Of a stretch of DNA of 64,000 bases, positions 25,446 through 38,342 are shown piece by piece. The notes beneath the pieces were generated by a model. The model was not told where the DNA came from, searched no databases, and saw only the letters and a program-made list of their open reading frames with translations. The DNA is taken from the NCBI RefSeq assembly GCF_932526225.1, contig NC_064041.1, forward strand, positions 12,825,951 to 12,889,950. Reading direction: 5' to 3'. This DNA is from Nematostella vectensis. Taxonomy: Eukaryota > Cnidaria > Anthozoa > Actiniaria > Edwardsiidae. Both the position numbers and the translations under genes were made by a program. How positions within the stretch are numbered: the stretch's first letter is position 1; every line of letters starts with the position of its first letter.

Positions 25446-28149
25446 ATGCCGAGGTCATTTTTGGTTAAGAAGCGGTCCGTAATGGGAGTAGGGCCCGAGA
25501 GTGTCAAGACCGAGCCCGTAGAATTAACCACCGTTCCCGGTAAGAACGCGAAGTTAAACCTTCTTCTTTTTCTTGTCTTTTATGAAAAAAAATCCACTTT
25601 ATTGGAAATTGTTTTGAAAATTTAGATAATCACTGGCACTAAAGGAGTATGAGGGTGGGAGAAAAATAATTTATTTTACTCAGAAATATGTATACATATG
25701 AAACAGTATAATATGCACGAGTCTTTATAAGACATTGCAAATCAAGGCGGTTGAGATTTCAATCAAACTGGTATAGGTTAGCACTCTGGAATTATCAAAG
25801 AGATTTGTGCTAGAGCGCGTTCTGGAAAGTAGGGGAAAAAACAAGCATAAAAAGGGAGACATACACTGGCTGAGCCCGCGCAATTAGTAAGAACAGGAAT
25901 AAAGTAGTAAGCTCAATATCGGCATAAAACCAGGCGCCGGGAGATTCTGAAAAAAAAAATTCAATTTATTTGCTAGGTTGTTTCTGTGCTGTGATATATA
26001 TATCCTTGAGTCAAATCTCAGTGTTGCTTTGATTTTTTCTATCAGATTCCGGGTGCAAAACGGAGGGAAAAGCTGAGAAGTGTTTGAAAGAAGTCGATGA
26101 TCCGAAACCTTCCAGTCGGCCATTCGATATTGAGAATCTGACTGCTCCCGACAGCCCTTCCAAACGAACCAAAAAAAACACGGAGTGGCGAATGCTGGAA
26201 AGAAACGTATTCCGCAACGTCGAAACGTCTTTCCCTTTAAATGGTAAGCCCTTAAAAGTCACCTCTAGAAATTTCGCTTTAACTTTTTGGAGATAAGAGC
26301 AGATAAAACTCAACCAAAGTTCACTGGAATAATTATCAAAAGAAAATTAAAAGCGTTCTCCAAATCAGGGCTAAAAACCTGAAATGTTTACCGATGTAAT
26401 GGTTTTAGTGATAAGTTAGCTTTACTTTACCGCTTGATCAGTTTATTTGGCCGTATGTTTACTTGAACTTCATAGCTGTAAATGAGACCCGCGTATTATG
26501 TAGGCTTTCATTTCGTTTTCTCATCGCTATGTTAATATTAGAACATCCAGATTGCAGATGTAATAACACGAACTTCACTACAACAAATCAAGGTTTTCGA
26601 ATCTGGAGATTTTCTTTGCAGGAAATGGATGTTAACAATTTCTTTTTGGAAAAATAAAAAGAATTTTAGTGAATGTGGAAAAGGGGGATTTTTTTGAATT
26701 TCTTTTTTAAATTGCAATCATAAACCCTTATGACATTCTTCAAAGTCTTTCCTCGCAGGAAGTGAATGAGAAATAATTAGCTTGGAAAACTCTAACAATA
26801 CTACAATAAATGGATATTTAACTCCCGCTTATACCTCTGTTGAAATGTTTTCATTAAAAATCTTTTAATGACCGGGAAACCTTCTTAAAGGTTTTCAAAA
26901 TTGAATCTAAAAGAAATAGTAAAACAGAAAGGAAACTTGTTAAAATCATAGGAAATGGTTGAATCTTTATTTAGCGGGTCCTTTTCACAATCTAGATTAA
27001 CATTCTAAGTACAATGGTCTGTTCGGGATAACAGCTACGTTAGTGCGTTCCACCCGAATTTGGTCTCCCGTCCATTTCACCATTATATTTCAGGATTCTT
27101 TTACGCAACTGTTTCGATACCCATGAGCCTGAAAAACATGTAAAATAAAAAAATGGGATTGGGCGATGGTTGACATTCGAGCGTATTTGTTAAATCCATT
27201 AAAACATCGAAGCTACTATATTCACCTTCAGATTAAATTTATTATTTCTTATGTCTGTATTGAAAGAGGAAGCATAAGCCCACACAGTCGTCTCTCATGA
27301 TCAGAACTTGTTATAACTCTATTTCTATCTGTTCCAATTTCAGCTCGAACTACCCGTTACCCTGTCTTTTCAAGTCATTTCATGCCCGAGGCGTACAGCT
27401 CTTATTTGGTCTCCCCCTACATCAGTCCTACAAGTCCACCGTTCTTCGTATCACACGCTTTCTCAGAAGCACCAGCGCTTCCTCGGTGGCACCCAAATGC
27501 ACTCCGCTTCGCGGCAAATTTTTCCCGCCAAAACTCCAGCGACTTCATGGTTAGACCTTCGCTACGGCGGCCCAGCCTCGATCATGTATCACCAGACAGG
27601 AAAAAACTAAAACTCGAGAGTGAATCTCAGGACACGTTTGATTGTATGAGTTGTAAGAAGGTTTTCAGTACGCCTCACGGGCTAGAGGTGCATGTTCGAC
27701 GGTCTCACTCCGGGCGAAGACCCTTTGAGTGCCTCACATGTGGAAAGACATTCGGACATTCAGTCAGCCTCGAGCAACACAAGAGCATTCACACCAACGA
27801 GAAGAGCTTCGAATGTAAAGAATGTGGAAAGGCGTTCAAACGGTCTAGCACGCTTAGCACTCACATGCTTATCCACTCGGACACACGGCCTTTTCCTTGT
27901 CAGTACTGCCCGAAGAGATTCCACCAGAAATCTGACATGAAAAAACACACGTACATACACACCGGTGAAAAACCGCATAAGTGCCTTGAGTGTGGTAAAG
28001 CGTTTAGTCAGTCGTCGAACCTTATAACACACAGTAGAAAGCATAGTGGATTCAAGCCATTTTCATGCCAAGTCTGCCGAAGGTCGTTTTACAGAAAAGT
28101 TGACTTGAGACGGCATATGTATACACATGAAAGCGAAGTGAGTCAATGA
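25446..28149 (+). CDS. GFI1: GFI1 orthologue: SNAG domain plus six C2H2 zinc fingers
   Basis: Three exons, 25446-25539, 26046-26243 and 27344-28149 (stop TGA), all joined in phase 1 with GT-AG borders, encode about 365 residues. The ATG is chosen because it begins [11 protein letters not shown], the N-terminal SNAG motif that recruits LSD1/CoREST-type corepressors in GFI and Snail proteins and must be at the extreme N-terminus. Exon 2 is a charged linker. Exon 3 opens with a Pro/Ser/Tyr-rich stretch, then six C2H2 fingers from about residue 196 to 358, each matching vertebrate GFI1 in order: [41 protein letters not shown] and KVDLRRH. It is predicted to be a nuclear sequence-specific repressor, in other animals used in neural, sensory and blood lineages. 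It is shorter than human GFI1 because the linker is shorter. The gene at 6115-9249 is its tandem paralogue. Confidence 0.95.
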
Positions 28150-28536
28150 AAAACGCTGAAGACCCTCAATCCGTTGTAAAAAGGACATCAGTTATTTTAG
28201 AAAATGGAGGGCTGAATATGCTAGGTCTCTTTTGTTATTATTTAGTTACTAAGATAAAGGATTTTATGAAGTGAATATTTTAATCAGGTGTGTTTCTCAT
28301 CAAGCTAGACTTGAAACGCGGAATTTCTATATAGATAAAATGCCAATCCGTTTCGGAAGCCGAGGTAAGAACTAATTTGTGGCTGGCGTAATTCAGCGGG
28401 GCTCTTCTAATGAACCGCATTAGACAGCTAGATGCAACCAGCAGTCTTCTAGGATTTCAACAAGAATATAAAAGTCTATTGTAGAAGGGGTGAAATCCTT
28501 CCCTCTGCTTAAGTCAAAATTGAAAAGAGACTAAAA

Positions 28537-28542
28537 AATAAA
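28537..28542 (+). promoter_or_regulatory. Candidate polyadenylation signal of the GFI gene
   Basis: AATAAA lies about 390 bp after the stop codon. Confidence 0.4.
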
Positions 28543-28559
28543 ACTAATAAAGTCTTATC

Positions 28560-31145
28560 AATTTACTTATCGTGTGTTGTCATTTATCTTTAGAAAAGTT
28601 TTGCCAAATTGAGCGCGTGCGCTAACTAGCACTTTGGATCCAATAACCGTTTGATTCTCCCCGATTACATTGATGTCTTGTTCCAAACACCAGTAAATCA
28701 AAGATGTGGAATAGATCTTAGTGATGTTTTGGGATTACACGCGCGAGATTGAAGAGTGCAAACAAGTACCGACTTTGAACCATAGCTCCTTAATGCACTT
28801 TTTGAAAGTAAGGCAATTTAAAACTTATTATCTACGATATTGAATACTTGAAGTTTGTTTTTCATTTATTCAGCGACTCCTCAAATAACTCACAAAAGTT
28901 AACGTGTTTTCTTCACGAAAATCCCAATTCGTTGCGATTTAATCCGCTAGTGCGCGTGAAGGATTTCCTCTAAAAATATATATTTAGATTATCTTCGAAA
29001 AGACTTTATTTGTCTTAAACACAGGCAATTTTTTTCGGAACGTTTTGTAGCGAAACCTTTCCTTTGTATATGGCTTTGTTAACATATACAGTTTAAACAA
29101 GCTTAGCTTTATTTACGCCACAGGATTTCTACACTTCAGTCGCACGTCTCGCCTGCAGGGTTTTGTCACAGACAGCATTAAAAACTTTTCTCTTATTAAA
29201 AAAAAAATTCGCAGCACAAACAAAAGTAAGGCACAACCTAAAAGATGGGAAGCTTAAGGCTTTGAAATCTTTGGATTTAAGAATGTTAGCCTCTCTAACT
29301 AAACTAAATTTATGAGAATGTTTTCAGGCAACCAGCCCAGGTGTTGAGAAAATGTATTCCTAAAATAGGGAAGCATATAAAATAATTTGCCTATCAACAA
29401 TTAAACAAAATTGCTCCGAGCCAATCTTTAATCTCCAATGTTAAATGAGCTGGTTTGAATCTAAGCTAGTATCGTATTTAGGTTATTCAGGGCAACCAAC
29501 ACATTCCACTCATTTTATGTGCACCTGTCACTATGTGCGCTGCCTTTTATTTTTTCTAATTCTTTATTTGGCTTACCTATGTCGCTCAAAGTCAAATATT
29601 ATGTATTTGGAAAAGGAATTTGAGTCGGGCATTACCCTTTGTGTTTTATTTTAGTAATCTCACTGTTTAAGCGTCTGTTTCTTTCCCTTACGTAAATATT
29701 TGCTGAATATAAGTAAATGGGTTATCACAAAGAATATCATAAATGTAAATCCTACTTTATTGCAATCCGTATCAATTCCTTTTTTCAAAGCGAAATATAG
29801 ATTTTGGAGATAATTTTGAACCTATTTTGCTTCTTCGAAAACCGAGTTTTAATTTGATGAAATCGGTAAAGCCAATTCAAAAGGCGAGCATAGAGATGGA
29901 CCAGCAAAAGGTGACTACGACCTTCACGCTTTTTGCTTAATAATTACGCCGTATTTGAGTTAAGTCTATCCTATCATGTCTTATTCAACAAACCTCTATG
30001 TAAACACGAATGTCTTTCATTTGAAGTACAAACAATCCATTTTATAGGTGTGTGATTCGACTTGAATTCATTCCAGTTCATTTGCCTAGATTGGTTTTCA
30101 TTAAGGAAACGAGAGGGTTTTAGCGCGCTCCCCCAATGGTTTATAATCAGTTCGTAAAGAGAGTCTAATGAATCGATGAAGAAAAATATTTCAGAATACA
30201 CTGATTTAAATAGAGTGGAAGTAGAACTGGAAAAACAACACATGCAAATCGCTCACTGGAGCGCACTCTAGAACATGTGTTTTGTTATTAGCTTAAAAGC
30301 TATGATTATTTTTTAACGATTTGACTTTTGTCATACAAGTTGCTTGATTTTAGATGTCTTTTTTATAATAACGCTGAAATTCGCTAATAGAAACCTTATG
30401 CAAGAATCAGATTCGATAATATTTGTTCATTTTTTTGACCACTTTTTCTCTAAGTCCTCACATGCTGGTGATAACAAAAACTACAGCTTTTGGAAACTCA
30501 TCATTGGGAACACACAAAATCAGATTCTGAGTTGCTGTTTTTACTTTTAAACGAGAATTATGTTTATGTAAAACTGATGTTAGTAATATTTTTTTATTTC
30601 CTTAAATTTTGGAGTTGGATTTTCAGTTATAATTTTTTTTATGATAAAATACCACCCTTTCCGGCTTTTGTTTAGTACTCTTTTATCGAATCCTTTATTA
30701 CTTGATACTCAATTTCTACACAGTATTTTCTTTTAGTTCTATCCTTTTTGATGCCCAAAAGAGAAGAAAGGAGGAGAAACGACTTGTGTTTTTTTTTTAC
30801 CTTATTTTACATTAAAAATAATCTACAGCCGAAAAAAGGGAAAACAACAACTCCATACTCTTAAAAAAAACTATTGAATAAATAGCTAAAAAGCTAGTTA
30901 TTTTGTATGTAAAAAAAAAGAAAGAAAAACAAATGGTAAACCTATCGGGTCGTCGCGTGTTTCTGAAGGTGAAAATTCTTGTAAGTTCTGATATTAAAAG
31001 AGAATAAGAAGCAACCGCCCTGAAGCCCTTGCATTTAATAAATACCCTCTCTTTTCTATTTTATGTAACATACGGATAACTACTACGAAGAAAATACTAA
31101 ATACAAATTTAACTTAAATGTTTTAACTTAAATTTTGACAAAATA
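28560..31145. other. AT-rich intergenic DNA
   Basis: No supported gene, RNA or repeat family was seen. Confidence 0.4.
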
Positions 31146-31150
31146 TTAAG

Positions 31151-31202
31151 GTAAACTACTAAAGTAAACCGGTAATTTTACCGGTTTACCTTAGTAGTTT
31201 AC
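31151..31202. repeat. Near-perfect palindrome, 25-bp arms, 2-nt loop
   Basis: The left arm 31151-31175 starts GTAAACTACTAAAGTAAACC and pairs with 31178-31202 with a single mismatch (T/C) and a TT loop. This would form an almost complete cruciform or RNA hairpin. It may be a tiny foldback element; a microRNA is less likely because the loop is only two bases. Confidence 0.8.
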
Positions 31203-31209
31203 TCTATAA

Positions 31210-33180
31210 ACTGCTTGCTATTCTTTTAAAATGATTCTATCATTTTTTAGTTTTGTTATTTTTGTTTTAATTTTTGGGCAAAATTGCATGATCTTGGCAA
31301 CAAACTTGTTGCATAATTGTTTCGTTTTTTTTATACCCTTGAAAAGTTTTTTGTTTTGTTTTATTTCTCTTGCAAGTAGAAAAATAAACAAACATATTTG
31401 TATCCCATTTTGTTAATATAGAAACCGATTTGACAGCATCATTTAGATAGCAAATCTAGCCCTATTAAAAATATTTTCGAAATGTTAAATCATCCTAAAA
31501 TAAAAAGTTAATGAGCTCGTAAATAGGGTATGGTAGGCTTATGAACTTCGTTTGATTGCGTTTTTAATTATGAATGTTAAGGTTAAAGAAGTAATGCAAA
31601 AACACAAAAAAAGCATCACAGAAATGCAGGACGTTCTTAAAAAAGGTATTTTGGGCTTTCTGTGAAGACCGGCCGTTGTGTTTTTCGCTTCATTTCGTTT
31701 TTTCACGCTCCGTTTTCGCCTTTTATCACCGAGTCGTTTAATTGATAATTACTTGAGCATTCTTTGTAGTATTTTTTTCTCTAATTATGTTTTTTTATTC
31801 TCCTCTTTCAAAAACATGATAAAAAACCGGGAGAACCCCAAAGAATAAGTTTTCTTTAATCAAAACAGGCGAATCCATGAGAAGTTGTAAGCTGGAGTGA
31901 TAAAAGTACTTTGAAATCGTGTCGAGTGAGGGACTAGTTGAACTTCCATATGTTTTCAAAGCGGGGGTTTCTCATGTCAGGCATGATTAGCTATCTTATC
32001 GCGATCAAAACCCTCATCGCCTTTCTACTGTTGTATAATAAAATGCAATATTTCAAGCAAACAAGAAATGAATTGAAACTAATTTTCTTTACAAATTGCA
32101 AAAGAATTACCGCTGTGAAAGCTTACTCCGATTCACCATATTGAATCAAAATATGTTGTAAAACTATAAAGTTAAAGATCTCCTCAAACGTTTGGAGGCA
32201 ATGAGTGGTTTTTTCACTGTACTCGGTGAGGGGCGACTGATTATTTGTGGCGAGTTTTAAGTAGCCTATTAGATCTTCGCTTATTAGCAGTCTTGTTAAA
32301 ATATGCAATGGAAATTTGAATGTGGTGAAACATCTGGCTTTTGGCTGTCGTAAGATGAAAAATTCAATTTTATAAGGAAAAGTATTCGGTGATTTGAGAT
32401 ATATGACGGTAAATAATCCGAAACGTTGTTGTAGATGAAAAAAAAAGATTGTTGATTTTACAAACAGGTTTTTCACAACCTAATAGATTCCTGGTTTTAG
32501 TATGTGAATTTGGTTATTTTCATAAAATTGTAACACTATTTAACTGTTCATTTTATATCATTCCCAATGTTTACCAGGCCAATAAACCATTTTTATTCAT
32601 TCATTTATGCCCAAACAAAATAGTTGCGGTCAAATTGATTATCGCTTCAAAAAGCGTGCTTTTCTTTCTAAGCAGCACCCAGGAAGAAAGACTTTTAATC
32701 ACTAGCTTTCAGCGCTCAAGCGTTCCCTGTGATTCCTAGGGGTGGGTAACAGTTGTCCGTTGTTATCAGTGAATCGTGAAGTGGTAGCTTTAAAAGCCAT
32801 TATAAAGCCCTAAAAGGCTGAATGTTTATATGACGTCGATAATCAATTTCGCGCGCAGCAATGATTTAATCAAGGCCCATCGTGGGCCGCCATGATACCC
32901 ATTTCCGAGTTTTAAAAGACATAAATTAATTGGTAAAACGGAAAGCAGAATTTCTCTCATTTTAGACCGACAAAAAGGGATAAGCATGGTTATTTGGGGC
33001 CTTTTTGTTGACCAGAATTCCTCCCAATTCCCTGCACAAAATCATATAAGGAATAAAGGGGGACCGGATTATAAAGTAGCACATAGATTGGAAAGCGGGT
33101 ATGTGTTAAGGGAACGGGTTTTCTGCTACCGAGGATTCTGTTTACTTTAGTGCAGAGGCTTTCCTTTATTTTGTGACCGT
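31210..33180. other. AT-rich intergenic DNA
   Basis: No credible ORF or RNA gene was seen. Short frames are AT-driven. Confidence 0.4.
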
Positions 33181-33224
33181 TAGCCCAGCGAAATGAAGAA
33201 AAAAGAGAGTCTCTTTTATAAGGT

Positions 33225-33560
33225 TAAGGACAAGCGAAATGCAGAGAGTAGAGATCTCTTCTTCCAGATGAATATGGACAAGCGAAATGCAGAGAACAGA
33301 GAGCTTTTTTTAGTATAAGGACAAGCGACATACAGGGAAAAGGAAGCTCTTTTTGTAGAAAGGACAAGCGAAGTACAGGGAAGAGAGAGCTTTTTCAGTT
33401 GGTAAGTACAAGCGACATACAGGGAAAAGGGAGCTCTTTTTGTAGAAAGGACAGGCGAAGTACAGGGAAGAGAGAGCTTTTTCAGTTGGTAAGTACAAGC
33501 GACATACAGGAGAAGGGAGCTCTTTTAGTAAGGTGAAGACAAACGAAATACAGGGAAAGA
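33225..33560. repeat. Minisatellite with dimeric ~108-bp structure
   Basis: Units of about 52-58 bp contain GGACAAGCGAAATGCAGAGA or variants (ACAAGCGACATACAGGGAAA) followed by a GAGCTCTTTTT-like segment. Alternating variants give a dimer period near 108 bp, visible twice between 33310 and 33500. Confidence 0.8.
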
Positions 33561-34969
33561 AAGTAGGGAAAGAAAAGCTTCTTCTTTGTTAGGGAAAGGT
33601 CATTATTTATCGGGGGGAAGAAGGGCTGCGAACTTGAATATTTTTCTGGTTCAAAAATGTCTACTCTCCCCTAATCTAAAGCACAAAAATGAAGACCCTC
33701 CCCCAAAGAGGCGACCAAAAGGCCCTTCCCCAGAACAACAACAACAAAAAGCCAAAAAAACCTATTGATTAATTTATTTAAATTGTTCTTGAGTATTGAG
33801 ATGCTATACGTACGGCACGTTTTTTCCAGGAGCACTAGCGAATAACGTAATCGTATGAGTGTAGAGCCCACAAACCTGTAATAAGAAGGTGCCCACAAAT
33901 GTAGTGAACCCACAATTGTAATAACGAGCACTTATTACGGTGCCATGTTGTACAAACAAAGAAAGGGGATTGGGCATGCAAAGAAACAAAAATGTTTGCT
34001 TTATATTATGTTAACTGGATGTCACTGTTTCAAATTCAAATTGCGTCGTTCCAGAAAATATCCATGCCCCCCCCCCCCCCATTGAGGGGATTGGAAATTT
34101 GAGGGGGGTGTTCAAACGCCCAGGAATTTCCAGAGGGGAGGAGGGGAATGCCCTTTTTCCTTAACATTTACTTTTTTTTTTTGCAGGGGTTGGAAATTCC
34201 AGAGGGGTGGGGGGTCATACCTCCGACCCCCTCAATAGGGGGGTATGGATCTTTTCTCCCCTTCGCATTTGACTAGTACCTGGTCTTACCTCCTGATGAT
34301 AAACCTTTTGCTAGAATACACGTAAGTTTGCTTTACATTTCGAAGAGCTCTAAGAAATATCCCACTTTTCCATTTTGTAACTCTATATACTTGTTTTTTT
34401 TATCATCCCCATTCTTGCCATTCCACGCCATCATATATGTTCCACATCTTCCTCCCTTCCAGATTATCTATCCACCTAAAACCCACCCCCCCCCACCACC
34501 ACCACCACCACCACCCACCCCCCCCCCCCCCACCACCCACCCACCCACCCCAGGTGCTTTGGTACGAATACCCGCCTTCAATCGGAAACCTTACGTAGAC
34601 GTGTAGGGGTAAGGTGAATTGGCTAGCCACTCATTCACTTTGAAACACGTCTCAAATGCGAACTCCTTTCTCACTAGACCTTTTCCATCTTTCCTCCCAC
34701 CCCCTAGCATCCCTCGGCTCCCAATTTATTTCTCCCCTTCGCATTTGACTAGTACCTGGTCTTACCTCCTGATGATAAACCTTGTGCTAGAATACACGTA
34801 AGGTTGCTTTACATTTCGAAAAGCTCTAAGAAATATCCCACTTTTCCATTTTGTAATTCTATATACTTGTTTTTTTATCATCCCCATTCTTGCCATTCCA
34901 CGCCATCATATATGTTCCACATCTTCCTCCCTTCCAGATTATCTATCCACCTAACACCCATTGACGAAT

Positions 34970-35290
34970 TTGACGGATGTTTTCAGAAGAATTCCCCTGT
35001 ACAATCGGAGTAAAACAGGGATGTGTTATCCCCAACCCTTTTTAATTTATATATGAGTGATCTTCCAAATACCATTTACAATAACAGCGATGTACCAGTT
35101 TTGAACGGACAAAAACGGGGCTGCCTTCTTTATGCAGATGACTTTGTACTTTTTTTTGACAAAGTATGGCCAGCAAAAAAAATGTACTAATAAATCATAG
35201 TAAAACCAAGGCACTAATTTTAATCCCAGCGGAAAAAAGCTTGTGCGGTACCCCTTTTACCTAGAGAATATTCAGATTGAAAATGTAACC
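34970..35290 (+). pseudogene. LINE reverse-transcriptase remnant, copy one
   Basis: Broken frames contain pieces of a non-LTR reverse-transcriptase palm: SPVQS followed after a frame change by GVKQGCVISPTLFNLY, and the catalytic-box form YADDFVLF at 35131-35154. Frameshifts and stops follow, so it is inactive. It lies in the first 1.7-kb tandem copy. Confidence 0.75.
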
Positions 35291-36676
35291 TCTCTTAAAT
35301 AAGAGCAGATTAGATTTGTCAGCGGCGGCGGTGGGGTCCCATAAGTTGGGGGCGAAATTTTAGGGAGATGTGTGGGTAGTGGTCTCAGGGGAAGGGGCAA
35401 GTGTGGTCTCAGGGGAGAGGGGCAAGTGGTGGTTTCAGGAGGGGAGGGGCAAGTGGTGGTTTCACGGGGGAGGGGCAAGTGGTGGTTTCAGGAGGGAAGG
35501 GGCGGGTGGTGGTTTCTTTAAATCTTATAAGAACGCGGGGGATAACCTAGGTAGAGAAAGGTATTAACTAGGTTTGTATTTATTTTTAATGCTCCATATT
35601 TTGCGATTCTGAGAATTAATCAGTATTGAATTTTATTTAACGTGATCTTCATTGTAAACAATATTAGCAACTGAGGGTGACGAAGCTGTATGTCTGTCTG
35701 CTTTATATTATGTTAACTGGATGTCACTGTTTCAAATTCAAATTGCGTCGTTCCAGAAAATATCCATGCCCCCCCCCCCCCCCCCCATTGAGGGGATTGG
35801 AAATTTGAGGGGGGTGTTCAAACGCCCAGGAATTTCCAGAGGGGAGGAGGGGAATGCCCTTTTTCCTTAACATTTACTTTTTTTTTTTGCAGGGGTTGGA
35901 AATTCCAGAGGGGTGGGGGGTCATACCTCCGACCCCCTCAATAGGGGGGTATGGATCTTTTCTCCCCTTCGCATTTGACTAGTACCTGGTCTTACCTCCT
36001 GATGATAAACCTTTTGCTAGAATACACGTAAGTTTGCTTTACATTTCGAAGAGCTCTAAGAAATATCCCACTTTTCCATTTTGTAACTCTATATACTTGT
36101 TTTTTTTATCATCCCCATTCTTGCCATTCCACGCCATCATATATGTTCCACATCTTCCTCCCTTCCAGATTATCTATCCACCTAAAACCCACCCCCCCCC
36201 CCCACCACCACCACCACCACCACCCACCCCCCCCCCCCACCACCCACCCACCCACCCCAGGTGCTTTGGTACGAATACCCGCCTTCAATCGGAAACCTTA
36301 CGTAGACGTGTAGGGGTAAGGTGAATTGGCTAGCCACTCATTCACTTTGAAACACGTCTCAAATGCGAACTCCTTTCTCACTAGACCTTTTCCATCTTTC
36401 CTCCCACCCCCTAGCATCCCTCGGCTCCCAATTTATTTCTCCCCTTCGCATTTGACTAGTACCTGGTCTTACCTCCTGATGATAAACCTTGTGCTAGAAT
36501 ACACGTAAGGTTGCTTTACATTTCGAAAAGCTCTAAGAAATATCCCACTTTTCCATTTTGTAATTCTATATACTTGTTTTTTTATCATCCCCATTCTTGC
36601 CATTCCACGCCATCATATATGTTCCACATCTTCCTCCCTTCCAGATTATCTATCCACCTAACACCCATTGACGAAT

Positions 36677-36997
36677 TTGACGGATGTTTTCAGAAGAATT
36701 CCCCTGTACAATCGGAGTAAAACAGGGATGTGTTATCCCCAACCCTTTTTAATTTATATATGAGTGATCTTCCAAATACCATTTACAATAACAGCGATGT
36801 ACCAGTTTTGAACGGACAAAAACGGGGCTGCCTTCTTTATGCAGATGACTTTGTACTTTTTTTTGACAAAGTATGGCCAGCAAAAAAAATGTACTAATAA
36901 ATCATAGTAAAACCAAGGCACTAATTTTAATCCCAGCGGAAAAAAGCTTGTGCGGTACCCCTTTTACCTAGAGAATATTCAGATTGAAAATGTAACC
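36677..36997 (+). pseudogene. LINE reverse-transcriptase remnant, copy two
   Basis: This is the same broken reverse-transcriptase fragment carried by the second 1.7-kb copy, with the YADD codons at 36838-36849. Every inactivating change seen in copy one is shared, so the element was dead before the segment was duplicated. The third copy lacks this part. Confidence 0.75.
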
Positions 36998-38342
36998 TCT
37001 CTTAAATAAGAGCAGATTAGATTTGTCAGCGGCGGCGGTGGGGTCCCATAAGTTGGGGGCGAAATTTTAGGGAGATGTGTGGGTAGTGGTCTCAGGGGAA
37101 GGGGCAAGTGTGGTCTCAGGGGAGAGGGGCAAGTGGTGGTTTCAGGAGGGGAGGGGCAAGTGGTGGTTTCACGGGGGAGGGGCAAGTGGTGGTTTCAGGA
37201 GGGAAGGGGCGGGTGGTGGTTTCTTTAAATCTTATAAGAACGCGGGGGATAACCTAGGTAGAGAAAGGTATTAACTAGGTTTGTATTTATTTTTAATGCT
37301 CCATATTTTGCGATTCTGAGAATTAATCAGTATTGAATTTTATTTAACGTGATCTTCATTGTAAACAATATTAGCAACTGAGGGTGACGAAGCTGTATGT
37401 CTGTCTGCTTTATATTATGTTAACTGGATGTCACTGTTTCAAATTCAAATTGCGTCGTTCCAGAAAATATCCATGCCCCCCCCCCCCCCCCATTGAGGGG
37501 ATTGGAAATTTGAGGGGGGTGTTCAAACGCCCAGGAATTTCCAGAGGGGAGGAGGGGAATGCCCTTTTTCCTTAACATTTACTTTTTTTTTTTGCAGGGG
37601 TTGGAAATTCCAGAGGGGTGGGGGGTCATACCTCCGACCCCCTCAATAGGGGGGTATGGATCTTTTCTCCCCTTCGCATTTGACTAGTACCTGGTCTTAC
37701 CTCCTGATGATAAACCTTTTGCTAGAATACACGTAAGTTTGCTTTACATTTCGAAGAGCTCTAAGAAATATCCCACTTTTCCATTTTGTAACTCTATATA
37801 CTTGTTTTTTTTATCATCCCCATTCTTGCCATTCCACGCCATCATATATGTTCCACATCTTCCTCCCTTCCAGATTATCTATCCACCTAAAACCCACCCC
37901 CCCCACCACCACCACCACCACCACCCACCCCCCCCCCCCCCACCACCCACCCACCCACCCCAGGTGCTTTGGTACGAATACCCGCCTTCAATCGGAAACC
38001 TTACGTAGACGTGTAGGGGTAAGGTGAATTGGCTAGCCACTCATTCACTTTGAAACACGTCTCAAATGCGAACTCCTTTCTCACTAGACCTTTTCCATCT
38101 TTCCTCCCACCCCCTAGCATCCCTCGGCTCCCAATTTATTTCTCCCCTTCGCATTTGACTAGTACCTGGTCTTACCTCCTGATGATAAACCTTGTGCTAG
38201 AATACACGTAAGGTTGCTTTACATTTCGAAAAGCTCTAAGAAATATCCCACTTTTCCATTTTGTAATTCTATATACTTGTTTTTTTATCATCCCCATTCT
38301 TGACATATTAGCAACTGAGGGTGACGAAGCTGTATGTCTGTC

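Larger units (their letters stand above)
33997..38342. repeat. Three near-identical tandem copies of a ~1.7-kb unit
   Basis: Copies span 33997-35698, 35699-37405 and 37406-38342. Copies one and two are 1,702 and 1,707 bp and differ mainly in poly-C and CCA tract lengths. Copy three has lost its middle after 38302 and rejoins the last 40 bp of the unit. Each full copy also has an internal 476-bp duplication (for example 34261 and 34737 both begin CTTCGCATTTGAC). Near identity means a very recent expansion, or a misassembly. Confidence 0.95.

Noticed and set aside
27760-28044. Antisense frame across the zinc fingers
   Set aside because: Shadow of the strongly conserved sense C2H2 coding sequence.
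34295-34310. CTGATGA as another hammerhead core
   Set aside because: No GAAA box or pairing stems nearby; the string simply recurs in the 1.7-kb tandem units.
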